From Lachnoclostridium sp. Marseille-P6806 (lineage in GTDB: Bacteria > Bacillota > Clostridia > Lachnospirales > Lachnospiraceae), in assembly GCF_900625025.1 (NCBI RefSeq), contig NZ_LR130574.1:372001-436000 (forward strand): a stretch of 64,000 nucleotides of DNA, given 5' to 3'. Position 1 is the first letter of the stretch. The number at the start of each line of letters is the position of its first letter. The translations under genes were made by a program, and so were the position numbers. The notes under the pieces are model-generated. The model had not been told where the DNA came from. It worked only from the letters and a program-made list of their open reading frames with translations, and ran no database searches. Below, piece by piece: positions 1 to 8,002 of the stretch.

Positions 1-754
1 CATAGAAGATCTTGCCGACCTCCATCGCCATCATCGCCTCCTTGTAGGATTTGGACAGATCCTTGAGCTCACGCGCAATGGTTCCGTAGGAGGCGCGGAC
101 CTTCAGCATCGCCTCGGTATTCAGCATATCCACCGCGACGTTCGCCGCTTCCTCCACCTCGTCATAGGCCTCCATGCCGCTGACCGCCTTGATCAGCACC
201 ACGCTGTTTTCATCCACTGCCGTCAGGTAGTCGCCGCTCTGCACGGTGTACAGCCCGGACAGCATCTCCTGCGCGGTCTGCTCCTCGTCCTCGGCGCTCT
301 TCTGTTCCACCTCGATCAGGACGATCGCACGCGGAATCAGATTATCTATGTGCAGCTTTTTCGCACGGTTATACACATCGACCAGCAGCAGATTATCCAG
401 AAGAAGCTGCTGGAAAAAATTGTTGCGGTCGTATTTTTCCTTATAGGCGACCAGCAGATTCTGCAGCTCGCTCACCGCGATGCGCGTCACCATCAGGGTG
501 AATTCGCTCTCTCCGGTCGCCGCCAGAACATAAGCCGGCTCCTCATCCTCCTCCACTTTCATCAGATAGCAGTTGCCGATGATCTGACTGTCCGCCGGCG
601 AAGCGGCAAATCCCGCGATCAGAGAGCTGTCCGTGGCGGTCGCTCCCTGCGTCATGGCAGCCACGGTCCCGTTCAGATCGGTGACACAAAAATCAACCTT
701 TGTAATGTTCTTCAGTTCCTCGAGACAGCCTTTCATCACCGTTGAGGGAATCAT
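1..754 (-). CDS. Sensor domain of a CdaR/PucR-like transcriptional regulator (C-terminus outside window)
   Basis: The gene starts at ATG 754 (protein begins MIPSTVMKGCLEELKNITKV) behind a GGAGG Shine-Dalgarno nine bases upstream, and runs off the left edge after about 251 codons without a stop. The visible part looks like the N-terminal ligand-sensing half of a PucR/CdaR-type regulator: a PAS/GAF-like region followed by a GGDEF-like fold near residues 110-230. The DNA-binding helix-turn-helix would lie beyond the window. It sits directly downstream of the sugar ABC ATPase gene but behind a strong terminator, so it probably has its own promoter; TACAAT at about 837-832 is a weak -10 candidate. 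I infer a role in carbon-source control, without evidence for the ligand. Confidence 0.6.
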   Translation of the reverse strand, partial: MIPSTVMKGCLEELKNITKVDFCVTDLNGTVAAMTQGATATDSSLIAGFAASPADSQIIGNCYLMKVEEDEEPAYVLAATGESEFTLMVTRIAVSELQNLLVAYKEKYDRNNFFQQLLLDNLLLVDVYNRAKKLHIDNLIPRAIVLIEVEQKSAEDEEQTAQEMLSGLYTVQSGDYLTAVDENSVVLIKAVSGMEAYDEVEEAANVAVDMLNTEAMLKVRASYGTIARELKDLSKSYKEAMMAMEVGKIFY

Positions 755-850
755 ATCGCACGACCTCCGTCCATTTCGTATTGCGTCTGCATTGCTCCCG
801 CTCTGCGCCGCAGAACGGAATTCCGCTACCATATTGTACTCTTTCCTGCC

Positions 851-888
851 GGAAAAGAAAAGGGAGCACCTCCGCTGGAGATGCTCCC
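851..888 (-). terminator. Rho-independent terminator after ugpC
   Basis: On the minus strand a near-perfect 12-bp stem (GGGAGCATCTCC / GGAGGTGCTCCC) with a 3-base loop is followed by TTTTCTTTTCC. It begins about 20 bases after the ugpC stop codon and separates ugpC from the regulator. Confidence 0.85.
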
Positions 889-907
889 GAAATCACTCTG
901 AGAGAGC

Positions 908-2017
908 TCAGTTCGCGATGACCTGCTCGGTCTCCTTGTCAAAGACATGGAGCTTGCTGGTATCAAACGCAAACTTGATGGTATCGCCGGGGCGAGCCAC
1001 GGTCTTGGGATCAACGCGGGCTGTGATCGGAGTCTCAGCCAGATCAAAGTACAGGAACACTTCTGCGCCGAGCAGCTCGTAAACATTGACCTTTGTCTCG
1101 AACGCGACATCCGCTTTCGCCACGAAATCAGGATCGTCATTGACGTTCTCGGGACGGATGCCCATGACAACCGTCTTGCCGTTGTAGCCGCCGTCGACGA
1201 GCGCTTTCGCCTTGTCTGCCGGAACCGGGATATCCTTGCCCTGCACCGTCAGGAACGCTTTCTGTCCGTCAACCTTGCAGACCGCATCGATGAAGTTCAT
1301 CTGCGGAGAGCCCATGAAGCCTGCGACGAAGAGATTGCACGGCTTGTCATACAGATTCTGAGGGGTATCGACCTGCTGCACCACGCCGTCTTTCATAACG
1401 ACGATTCTGGTGCCCAGTGTCATGGCCTCTGTCTGATCGTGGGTAACATAGATGATGGTGGTGCCCAGTCTGTGATGGAGCTTCGCAATCTCGGTTCTCA
1501 TCTGAACACGGAGCTTCGCGTCCAGGTTGGACAGCGGCTCGTCCATCAGGAAGACCTTGGGATTACGGACAATGGCACGGCCCATCGCGACACGCTGTCT
1601 CTGTCCGCCGGACAGAGCCTTCGGCTTGCGGTCGAGGAGCTTCTCCAGATCAAGAATCTTCGCCGCCTCGCGGACCATCTTGTCGATCTGATCCTTCGGC
1701 ACCTTGCGGAGCTTAAGGCCGAACGCCATGTTGTCATACACGGTCATATGAGGGTACAGAGCGTAGTTCTGGAAAACCATCGCGATATCGCGGTCCTTGG
1801 GTTCCACATCGTTCATGACCTTTCCGTCGATCTTGAGAACGCCGTCGGAGATGTCCTCCAGACCCGCGATCATACGAAGCGTCGTGGACTTTCCGCATCC
1901 GGAAGGGCCGACGAAGATGATGAACTCCTTATCGGCAATATCCAGATTGAAATCCTTAACAGCCTTGAAGCCATTGGGATAGGTCTTGCATACATGCTCG
2001 AGATTCAAGCTTGCCAT
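908..2017 (-). CDS. ugpC: Sugar ABC transporter ATP-binding protein, UgpC/MsmX type
   Basis: A 369-residue ATPase of the CUT1 sugar importers. It has a Walker A GPSGCGKST (about 37-45), signature LSGGQ (135-139), Walker B FLMDE (156-160), and a C-terminal TOBE/OB regulatory domain. The start MASLNLEHVCKTYPNG at 2017 has a GGGAGG Shine-Dalgarno and matches the family; an in-frame extension upstream is not supported. No permease or binding-protein genes are adjacent. That fits the known role of MsmX-type ATPases in Firmicutes, where one ATPase energises several sugar importers. The neighbouring DUF624 gene is a family often found with such transporters. The exact substrate cannot be read from the sequence. 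Confidence 0.9.
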   Translation of the reverse strand: MASLNLEHVCKTYPNGFKAVKDFNLDIADKEFIIFVGPSGCGKSTTLRMIAGLEDISDGVLKIDGKVMNDVEPKDRDIAMVFQNYALYPHMTVYDNMAFGLKLRKVPKDQIDKMVREAAKILDLEKLLDRKPKALSGGQRQRVAMGRAIVRNPKVFLMDEPLSNLDAKLRVQMRTEIAKLHHRLGTTIIYVTHDQTEAMTLGTRIVVMKDGVVQQVDTPQNLYDKPCNLFVAGFMGSPQMNFIDAVCKVDGQKAFLTVQGKDIPVPADKAKALVDGGYNGKTVVMGIRPENVNDDPDFVAKADVAFETKVNVYELLGAEVFLYFDLAETPITARVDPKTVARPGDTIKFAFDTSKLHVFDKETEQVIAN

Positions 2018-2332
2018 TACGAATATCCTCCCTGTCTTTTCATGAATATGCAGCTCATTCGCGCCGGGTCTGCTGCCCTTTATGACGCTGGAATGAGTAT
2101 ATCGGAGTTTTCCGGCGATTTCCATGACCGAATTTCACAAAGTTTCCCGCCCGCTTTATGCCATAATGCCCACGAATGGAAACCCCTCCTCAGTCTTTGG
2201 ACATTTTGCCGAAAGTGCATCTCTCTGTTTATGCACATTATACAAATCAGGTGTTTTAATCCCCATGCCGCCGCGCTCTATGCAAGACACATGCCGTGTG
2301 CAAAAATCAGCGCATCAGCATGATTTTTCACA
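2018..2332. other. 315-bp intergenic region upstream of ugpC
   Basis: No gene is seen here. It holds repeat copy R1 next to the DUF624 stop, a TATAAT at about 2250-2245 with a poor -35, a small hairpin with TGCAT/ATGCA arms, and a better ugpC promoter at 2096-2124. The transcript from that promoter would have a leader of about 75 bases. Confidence 0.6.
2096..2124 (-). promoter_or_regulatory. Candidate sigma-A promoter of ugpC
   Basis: On the minus strand TGGAAA and TATACT are separated by 17 bases. Both hexamers match the consensus at 4-5 of 6 positions. No operator is evident. Confidence 0.45.
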
Positions 2333-2335
2333 CTA
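2259..2335 (-). repeat. Intergenic repeat copy R1
   Basis: It begins with the TAG stop codon of the DUF624 gene, continues as TGTGAAAAATCA and a GCTGATGCGC turn into TGATTTTT, and ends in GGCGGCATGGGGATT. The middle is shorter than in copy R2. The first part folds into an A/T-flanked hairpin that could act as a weak terminator. Confidence 0.75.
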
Positions 2336-3118
2336 CCGCTCCGCCGGCGTGTCGGAGCCGTCCTGCGGTTCATCCCGCACGGGCTCGTCCCGAAGCGCCG
2401 CAGGCATAGCGTCCGGATCGCCCTCGTCCTCCGGCTCCGGCTCAAAACGCTTAAACGCGGGACTGTACAGATAACAGCAGCCGTAGGCCGGTCCCGCAAT
2501 TCCGAACATGATGAGCAGGGGCATGACCGCCCACTGTCCCACATAAAGCACAAGAAGCGGCACCAGAGACAGAGCGATCATCCCCAGCGTCCGGGGGAAA
2601 TAGCCGACGGTCATGATGACAGCGTTTTTGAGCGTCCCCCGGTTCGTATTCACAAAATGCGACAGCAGGGGGAACGTCCAGAGAAACACCGCCGTAATGA
2701 TGATGAGCGCGACCACCAGCGCGATTTTCAGCGGCTGCGGGAAGCGTTCCGCATGCGTCGCCATATAAAGATCAATGCCCAGAATGATGAAAAAAATCAG
2801 AAAGCCGGCCCAGAGCCCGGTTGCCTGCAAAAAATTGTCCCTGCAGGAGCGGAAGAACGAGCGCGCGATATAACCCTCCTCGCCGCGTATCAGCTTCAGA
2901 AGCACGTAGTGCATGGCCGTGAACGCCGCGCCGACGGGGAGCGCCGCAAGAAAGAGCAGAGCGCCGATCAGCAGCATGTTATTCAGAAACGCCGTCACGT
3001 AAAACACCGCAAACAGCGGAATAAAGAAAAGACAAGTCAGCAGATTGACGATAAGAACGTCCGCGACACGGTTCAGTGCCCGCATAAAGGGACTGTCCAG
3101 ATTAAAAAGTCTTCCCAT
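2333..3118 (-). CDS. DUF624 (YesL-like) integral membrane protein
   Basis: A 261-residue protein starting MGRLFNLDSPFMRALNRVAD, with hydrophobic segments near residues 20-40, 45-65, 105-125, 135-155 and 175-210, and an acidic Pro/Asp-rich tail. The N-terminal pattern and the segment order are those of DUF624/YesL proteins, which are commonly encoded beside carbohydrate ABC transporters. Their molecular role is not established. The Shine-Dalgarno GGAGG is rather far (14 bases) from the ATG. The TAG stop codon is the first codon of repeat R1. The upstream gap holds repeat R2. Confidence 0.8.
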   Translation of the reverse strand: MGRLFNLDSPFMRALNRVADVLIVNLLTCLFFIPLFAVFYVTAFLNNMLLIGALLFLAALPVGAAFTAMHYVLLKLIRGEEGYIARSFFRSCRDNFLQATGLWAGFLIFFIILGIDLYMATHAERFPQPLKIALVVALIIITAVFLWTFPLLSHFVNTNRGTLKNAVIMTVGYFPRTLGMIALSLVPLLVLYVGQWAVMPLLIMFGIAGPAYGCCYLYSPAFKRFEPEPEDEGDPDAMPAALRDEPVRDEPQDGSDTPAER

Positions 3119-3182
3119 ATAGCTTGATCAAACCTCCTCTTTTATACAGGCACAGCAATCGCCATGCCGTATGCTGCATTTT

Positions 3183-3327
3183 AATCCCCATGCCGAAGCA
3201 CTTTCGTGCGGGGCACGCGCTGTAAAATCCGCGCAGGCGGTTTTACAGCTGCGATCAGGGGCTATTTGGGCTTCGGCACAAATAGCCGTGTGTAAAAATC
3301 AGCGCATCAGCGTGATTTTTCACACTA
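3183..3327 (-). repeat. Intergenic repeat copy R2 (longest copy)
   Basis: This is the fullest copy in the window. Read on the minus strand it holds four hairpins in a row: AAAAATCA/TGATTTTT at 3320-3294, GGCTATTTG/CAAATAGCC at 3287-3260, GCTGTAAAA/TTTTACAGC at 3249-3219, and GCAC/GTGC at about 3209-3197. It ends in GCTTCGGCATGGGGATT. A second partial tail, GGCATGGCGATTG, follows at about 3170-3155. The first element follows the stop of the 201-residue gene by four bases. Confidence 0.8.
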
Positions 3328-3330
3328 TCC

Positions 3331-3936
3331 TCACTCCTGCTGCGCCTCATCCTGATGCAGCGCCCTGTCCACAAGATTCTCCAGAAATTCCCGGACGCTC
3401 TCCGCCGCTTTCTGCGCTGCGCTGCGCGCCGCCTCTCCGGCCGCTTCCCTCACGGAATCCGCCGTCTCCTGCGCCGCACCCTGCACCTGCTCGTTCACGA
3501 GATCCCCGGCATCCTCCGCGGCCTCTCCCAGTCCTGCCGTCACCGTTTCCTGCACGGCGTTCCTTGCTGCCGCGGTTTCTCCGGATCCCGGAAGCCGGAA
3601 AGGAAGCAGCTCTCCTATGCGTGCCAGCATCACATCCGGGGTAAGGCCGGCGTCTCGGAGCCGCTCGATCGCCTCAAGAAGATAGCCCCGATGGAGCCGA
3701 AGCGTTTCCATCAGCCCGCTTTCCTGCGCACTGCCGCTTCCATCTGAGGCGGCGCTGCTGCTGATGTTGTCATCTACACTGCTCTCCACCGCACCGCTGC
3801 CGCCCGCAGCGCCATCCATGCCGCGGATATAACGTGCAGGGAGCGGCGACAGAAACAGAAGCAGAACCGCAAGTGCAAACGCCGCCGGCAACAGTCCCTT
3901 TCGCCTCTGATGTTTTCTGTCTCTTCCCCTCCGCAT
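3331..3936 (-). CDS. Hypothetical membrane-anchored Ala/Glu-rich protein
   Basis: I do not recognise this 201-residue protein. It has a very basic N-terminus, one hydrophobic segment at about 17-35, a Ser/Gly/Asp-rich linker (40-70), a short globular-looking part (72-115) and a C-terminal stretch (120-190) rich in Ala, Glu, Gln and Arg with repeated AAxEAxR-like spacing. That stretch should form long amphipathic helix, similar in look to apolipoprotein- or LEA-like helices. The topology suggests an anchor with the rest outside the cell. Its start lies 3 bases after the stop of the hydrolase gene, so the two are probably co-transcribed and translationally coupled. Being a real gene is supported by this packing and by the repeat placed right after the stop. 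Confidence 0.65.
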   Translation of the reverse strand: MRRGRDRKHQRRKGLLPAAFALAVLLLFLSPLPARYIRGMDGAAGGSGAVESSVDDNISSSAASDGSGSAQESGLMETLRLHRGYLLEAIERLRDAGLTPDVMLARIGELLPFRLPGSGETAAARNAVQETVTAGLGEAAEDAGDLVNEQVQGAAQETADSVREAAGEAARSAAQKAAESVREFLENLVDRALHQDEAQQE

Positions 3937-3939
3937 ATC

Positions 3940-4890
3940 TCAGCTTCTTTCCGGCAGATCCGCTTTTGACCGGATCCAGTCCCACAGATACGCAAATGTT
4001 TCTTCCGCCCCCGTCTCATTCAAAATCTCATGGCGGGCATTCTTCACAAGCTGCAGCGTCACATCCTGCATCCCGTATTCTCCGCGGAAGCTCTCAAAAA
4101 CCTGCTTTACCGCCGCGCCGTACTCTCCGACCGGATCCTCCGTTCCCGAAATCAGCAGAACGGGAAGCTCCCCGGGCATCTGTCCGAGCAGCGTCCGGTC
4201 ATGCAGACGGCCGATCAGCTCAAATAACGTCTGAAAGCCGTTCACCGTAAACGTGAAGCCGCAGAGCGGATCCTCCATATACCGACTCACATTGTCCCGG
4301 TTCACGGACAGCCAGTCAAACGGCGTCCGCGCATTCGCAATCCGCTTGCAGTATCCGCCGAACGCCATCCGGTTCATCTGCTTTGCCGCATGGCGTTCCC
4401 CGCAGATCCGGCTCTGCACCGCCGCAAGCAGCTTTGACGCGGCGAGGAGTCCCCGCGGCGTCATGCCGGTTCCCATAAGGATCGCTCCCTGAATTCCGGT
4501 TCCGTAGCGGCAGATGTAATTGCGGACGATAAAGGATCCCATGCTGTGTCCGAGGAGGAAAAAAGGAACTCCCGGATGCTGCGCCTGCACCGTCTTTTTC
4601 AGGCGGTGGACATCGCGCACCACCACGGTCGCCGGATCCTCCCCGCAGAAATACCCGAGCTCTTCGCTGCCGCGCGCCGTCTTTCCATGTCCCAGATGAT
4701 CATTGCCGACGACGCAGACGTCCCGGCTGCACAGCCATTCCGCAAAGCGCTCATAGCGCTCTATGTACTCCGCCATGCCGTGCACGATCTGCAGAATGCA
4801 GACCGGCTCTCCCTGCGGTTCCCATTTCACGCAGTGAACCGGCGTGTGCCGTTCATCTCTTGATTCAATGAAAAACTCTTCTTTCCTCAT
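3940..4890 (-). CDS. Alpha/beta hydrolase, lysophospholipase/monoacylglycerol lipase-like
   Basis: A 316-residue serine hydrolase of the Hydrolase_4 type. The nucleophile elbow GHSMGS is clear; the acid is likely the Asp in GTEDPVGEYG and the base the His in NARHEI near the C-terminus. HGMAEYIERY is the typical oxyanion region of lysophospholipase-like proteins. I start it at MRKEEFFIES (4890) because the GGGGA Shine-Dalgarno five bases upstream fits; the ATG four codons earlier is part of repeat R3. No signal peptide is seen, so a cytoplasmic enzyme acting on a lipid or ester is likely. The substrate is unknown. Confidence 0.85.
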   Translation of the reverse strand: MRKEEFFIESRDERHTPVHCVKWEPQGEPVCILQIVHGMAEYIERYERFAEWLCSRDVCVVGNDHLGHGKTARGSEELGYFCGEDPATVVVRDVHRLKKTVQAQHPGVPFFLLGHSMGSFIVRNYICRYGTGIQGAILMGTGMTPRGLLAASKLLAAVQSRICGERHAAKQMNRMAFGGYCKRIANARTPFDWLSVNRDNVSRYMEDPLCGFTFTVNGFQTLFELIGRLHDRTLLGQMPGELPVLLISGTEDPVGEYGAAVKQVFESFRGEYGMQDVTLQLVKNARHEILNETGAEETFAYLWDWIRSKADLPERS

Positions 4891-4892
4891 AG

Positions 4893-4980
4893 CAATCCCC
4901 ATGCCGAAGCGTTCCTCAGCGAGGCACGCGCCGGAAAAGCACCCTGCGCAGGCGGTTTTGCGGCTGCGATCAAAGGAGAT
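4893..4980 (-). repeat. Intergenic repeat copy R3
   Basis: It fills the gap between metG and the hydrolase gene. It has TGATCGCAGC, the AAAACCGCCTGCGC hairpin half, then GCGTGCCTCGCTGAGGAACG (a GCGT-CCTC/GAGG-ACGC hairpin) and GCTTCGGCATGGGGATT, whose GGGGA serves as Shine-Dalgarno. The stop-proximal hairpin of the longer copies is missing. Confidence 0.75.
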
Positions 4981-4987
4981 TTGAGCT

Positions 4988-7075
4988 TCAGCAGATCTCG
5001 GAACCCGCCGCGATACCCGCGTTCTGGGGCGTCATGACGCAGACGTTCCCCTCCGCGTCCTCCGCGGACAGGATCATGCCCTCGGAAGTAAGGCCCGCCA
5101 GCGTTGCGGGCTGCAGGTTCACAACGACCATGATCTTCCGTCCGATCAGTTCCTCCGGCTCATACCATTTATGAATGCCGGAGACAATCTGGCGGATATC
5201 ATGATCGCCGACCTTTACCTTAAATACCAGCAGCTTCTTTGATTTCGGCACTGCCGCACACTCAAGCACCTCGCCGACCTTGAACTGGAGCTTCTGAAAC
5301 TCTTCGATCGACACCGCGGGCCGGATCAGCGTCTCCGGCGATGTACTTCCTGCTGCCGCTTTGTCCGCTCCGGAGGAAACGGCCGCTTTTCCCTCCGCCG
5401 CCCCGCCTGCCACGGGCGTGCGTCCCGTCCGGGAGCGTCCGGCGGCCGCGAGGTTCTCCTCCGCCTTTTTCTGATGCGCCTCGAATTCCGCTCTCTGCCT
5501 CTCCTGAATTGCCTCTGCCTGCTTCAAAACAGCGTCCCTGTCAAGACGGGCGAACAGCATTTCGGGATCGGCATCCACTTTGGTTCCGGACGCATACTGC
5601 CCGAAGCTCCCGAGCGTGCTGAAATCATACAGCGGCGCAGAGAGCTGCGCGGCGATCTTCTCGCCGGTCGCCGGCATGAACGGCGCAAGGAGAGAACTGG
5701 CCATCATGATGCCCTCAGTCAGATTATACATCACAGTGGCGAGGCGCGCCGCCTTTGCCTCATCCCGCGCCAGCACCCACGGCTCTGTCTCGTCGATGTA
5801 TTTATTCAATCTCTTGTAAACCGCAAAAATCTCGGTCAGCGCATCGGCGGCGCGCAGCTCATCCATGTCCTCCTCGACTTTCGCATAGGCCGCGGTGCAC
5901 ACCGCCTTGAGGTCCTTGTCCACGGGTTCCGCCGCGCCTCTGTCCTCGACCACGCCGCCGAAATACTTGTTACTCATGGAGATGGTGCGCTTCACGAGGT
6001 TCCCGAGCGTATTAGCAAGATCGGAATTAATCCGCTCCACCAGCAGATCCCACGTGATCACGCCGTCATTCTCGTATGGCATCTCATGCACGCAGAAATA
6101 GCGGACGGCATCCACACCGAACAGATCCGCCAAATCGTCCGCATAGATGACATTGCCCTTGGACTTGCTCATCTTCTCGCCGCCCTGCAGGAGCCACGGA
6201 TGCCCGAACACCTGCTTCGGCAGAGGCTCGCCCAGCGCCATCAGGAAAATCGGCCAGTAGATCGTATGGAAGCGGATGATGTCCTTTCCGATCAGATGCA
6301 GGTCCGCCGGCCACTCTTTCCGGTAGAGCTCCGTGCTGGCTCCGTCCGCATCGTAGCCGATGCCCGTGATGTAATTGCAGAGCGCATCGAGCCAGACGTA
6401 GACCACATGACCGGGATCGAAGTCCACCGGGATCCCCCACTGAAAGGACGTCCGGGAGACGCACAGGTCCTGAAGCCCCGGCAGCAGGAAATTGTTCATC
6501 ATCTCGTTCCTGCGGGAAACCGGCTGAATAAAGTCCGGATGCTCATTGATATACTCGATCAGGCGCGGCGCATATTTGCTCATCCGGAAGAAGTAAGCCT
6601 CCTCCTTGGCCGGATGCACCTCCTCGCCGCAGACCGGACAGCGCCCGTCCACGAGCTGAGACGGCGTGTAAAAAGCCTCGCATTCCGTGCAGTAGAGGCC
6701 GTCATACGCCCCCTTGTAGATATCGCCCTGCTTATACAGTCTTTTGAATATCTTCTGAATCTGAACCGTATGATCCTCATCCGTGGTGCGGATGAAGCGG
6801 TTGTAGGAAACGTTCATCCGGTCCCAGATCCGCCGGATGTCGCCCGCCGTCATATCGACAAATTCCTGCGGGCTCATTCCCTCCTCGATCGCACGGGTCT
6901 CGATCTTCTGGCCGTGCTCGTCAGAACCGGTCAGAAAATGCACGTCATAGCCGTCCGCCCGCTTGTAGCGCGCGATGCAGTCCGCCAGAATCGCCTCATA
7001 GGTATTGCCGATATGCGGCCTGCCGGACGTGTAGGCAATGGCCGTTGTGATGTAGTATTTTCCTTTATTCTGCAT
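4988..7075 (-). CDS. metG: Methionyl-tRNA synthetase
   Basis: A 695-residue class I synthetase that charges tRNA-Met. The HIGH motif is PHIGN (20-24), a CxxC...CxxC zinc knuckle lies at about 129-149, and KMSKS at 301-305. The C-terminal 110 residues (from SIEEFQKLQFKVGEV) form a Trbp111-type tRNA-binding domain, reached through an Ala/Gly-rich linker at about 530-580. Start MQNKGKYYITTA (7075) fits homologues; an upstream ATG four codons earlier sits on top of the AGGGGG Shine-Dalgarno. It follows map with 39 bases between stop and start. No SAM riboswitch or T-box is visible. Confidence 0.96.
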   Translation of the reverse strand: MQNKGKYYITTAIAYTSGRPHIGNTYEAILADCIARYKRADGYDVHFLTGSDEHGQKIETRAIEEGMSPQEFVDMTAGDIRRIWDRMNVSYNRFIRTTDEDHTVQIQKIFKRLYKQGDIYKGAYDGLYCTECEAFYTPSQLVDGRCPVCGEEVHPAKEEAYFFRMSKYAPRLIEYINEHPDFIQPVSRRNEMMNNFLLPGLQDLCVSRTSFQWGIPVDFDPGHVVYVWLDALCNYITGIGYDADGASTELYRKEWPADLHLIGKDIIRFHTIYWPIFLMALGEPLPKQVFGHPWLLQGGEKMSKSKGNVIYADDLADLFGVDAVRYFCVHEMPYENDGVITWDLLVERINSDLANTLGNLVKRTISMSNKYFGGVVEDRGAAEPVDKDLKAVCTAAYAKVEEDMDELRAADALTEIFAVYKRLNKYIDETEPWVLARDEAKAARLATVMYNLTEGIMMASSLLAPFMPATGEKIAAQLSAPLYDFSTLGSFGQYASGTKVDADPEMLFARLDRDAVLKQAEAIQERQRAEFEAHQKKAEENLAAAGRSRTGRTPVAGGAAEGKAAVSSGADKAAAGSTSPETLIRPAVSIEEFQKLQFKVGEVLECAAVPKSKKLLVFKVKVGDHDIRQIVSGIHKWYEPEELIGRKIMVVVNLQPATLAGLTSEGMILSAEDAEGNVCVMTPQNAGIAAGSEIC

Positions 7076-7114
7076 GATAATCACCATTCCCCCTGCTGCA
7101 GGGTCTTTTCTCTT

Positions 7115-8002
7115 CTAATATGTCAGAACCTCTCTGCCGTTTTCGGTGACGAGCACCTGTACCTCCCACTGCGCAGAGGGCTTGCCGTCCGCCGTGTAGA
7201 TGGACCAGCCGTTCCCGCTGTCCTGATAGATCTCATCCGTTCCCATGTTGACCATGGGCTCGATCGTGAACACCATGCCGGGCACCATCAGCATCTCCGT
7301 CCCCGGCTTCGACACATAGCTGACATACGGATCCTCATGAAACTCCAGCCCGCAGCCGTGCCCTCCGATCTCCTTCACCACAGTGTAGCCGTTCTCCAGC
7401 GCGTGCTGATGCACCTTGCTGCCCATGTCTCCGAGGAACGTCCACGGAATCACATTGGCGACGCCGATCTCCACACATTCTTTCGTGACCTGCACGAGCC
7501 TGCGTTTTTCCTCCGAAACCTCTCCGATGCAGAACATGCGGGAGGAATCCGAAAAGAAGCCGTTCAATATCGTCGAGCAGTCCACGTTGATGATATCGCC
7601 GTCCTGCAGAATCACATCGGGCGCCGGGATTCCGTGACAGACCTGATCGTTCACCGAGGTGCAGACGCTCTTCGGAAAGCCCTCGTAATGGAGGTCCGCA
7701 GGAATCCCTCCCATTCGGACGGTCGTGCGGTAGACGATGTCGTCGATCTCCTGCGTCGTCATGCCCGCGCGAATCTTTTCCCCGATCTCATCGAGCACCG
7801 CAATATTGATCTTTGCGCTCTCCCGGATCCCCTGAATCTGCTCCGGCGTCTTGATCAGGCTTCGGTCCGGGACGGAATGTCCCTGCAGCTCAATCTTGCG
7901 TATTCTGTCGTCAAATTCCTCGTGGCAGTTCTTATATTTTTTCCCGCTTCCGCACCAGCAGGGCGCGTTCCGGTCAGGCCTTTTCTCTGCAAAGCGTATC
8001 AT
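7115..8002 (-). CDS. map: Type I methionine aminopeptidase with SEC-C zinc finger
   Basis: A 295-residue enzyme that removes N-terminal Met from new proteins. The N-terminus holds a SEC-C zinc-binding motif (C15-x-C17-GSGKKYKN-C26-H27) thought to help contact ribosomes. The metal ligands of the pita-bread fold are in INVDCSTILNGFFSDSSR, GGHGCGLEFHEDP and FTIEPMVNMG. The start ATG at 8002 overlaps the rpe stop as ATGA and has a GGAGG Shine-Dalgarno seven bases upstream. This is likely the long housekeeping form; the rpe-map-metG order suggests one transcript. Confidence 0.95.
   Translation of the reverse strand: MIRFAEKRPDRNAPCWCGSGKKYKNCHEEFDDRIRKIELQGHSVPDRSLIKTPEQIQGIRESAKINIAVLDEIGEKIRAGMTTQEIDDIVYRTTVRMGGIPADLHYEGFPKSVCTSVNDQVCHGIPAPDVILQDGDIINVDCSTILNGFFSDSSRMFCIGEVSEEKRRLVQVTKECVEIGVANVIPWTFLGDMGSKVHQHALENGYTVVKEIGGHGCGLEFHEDPYVSYVSKPGTEMLMVPGMVFTIEPMVNMGTDEIYQDSGNGWSIYTADGKPSAQWEVQVLVTENGREVLTY

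Noticed and set aside
2259-3327. CRISPR-like array from the repeated intergenic elements
   Set aside because: The copies are kilobases apart, vary in length and sit at gene junctions, with no regular spacers and no cas genes.
4891-4902. ATG at 4902 as start of the lysophospholipase-like gene
   Set aside because: That ATG is the fixed ATGGGGA of the intergenic repeat, lying before the Shine-Dalgarno; the ATG at 4890 is correctly spaced.
7076-7114. SAM riboswitch or T-box upstream of metG
   Set aside because: Only 39 bases separate map and metG, too short for either.
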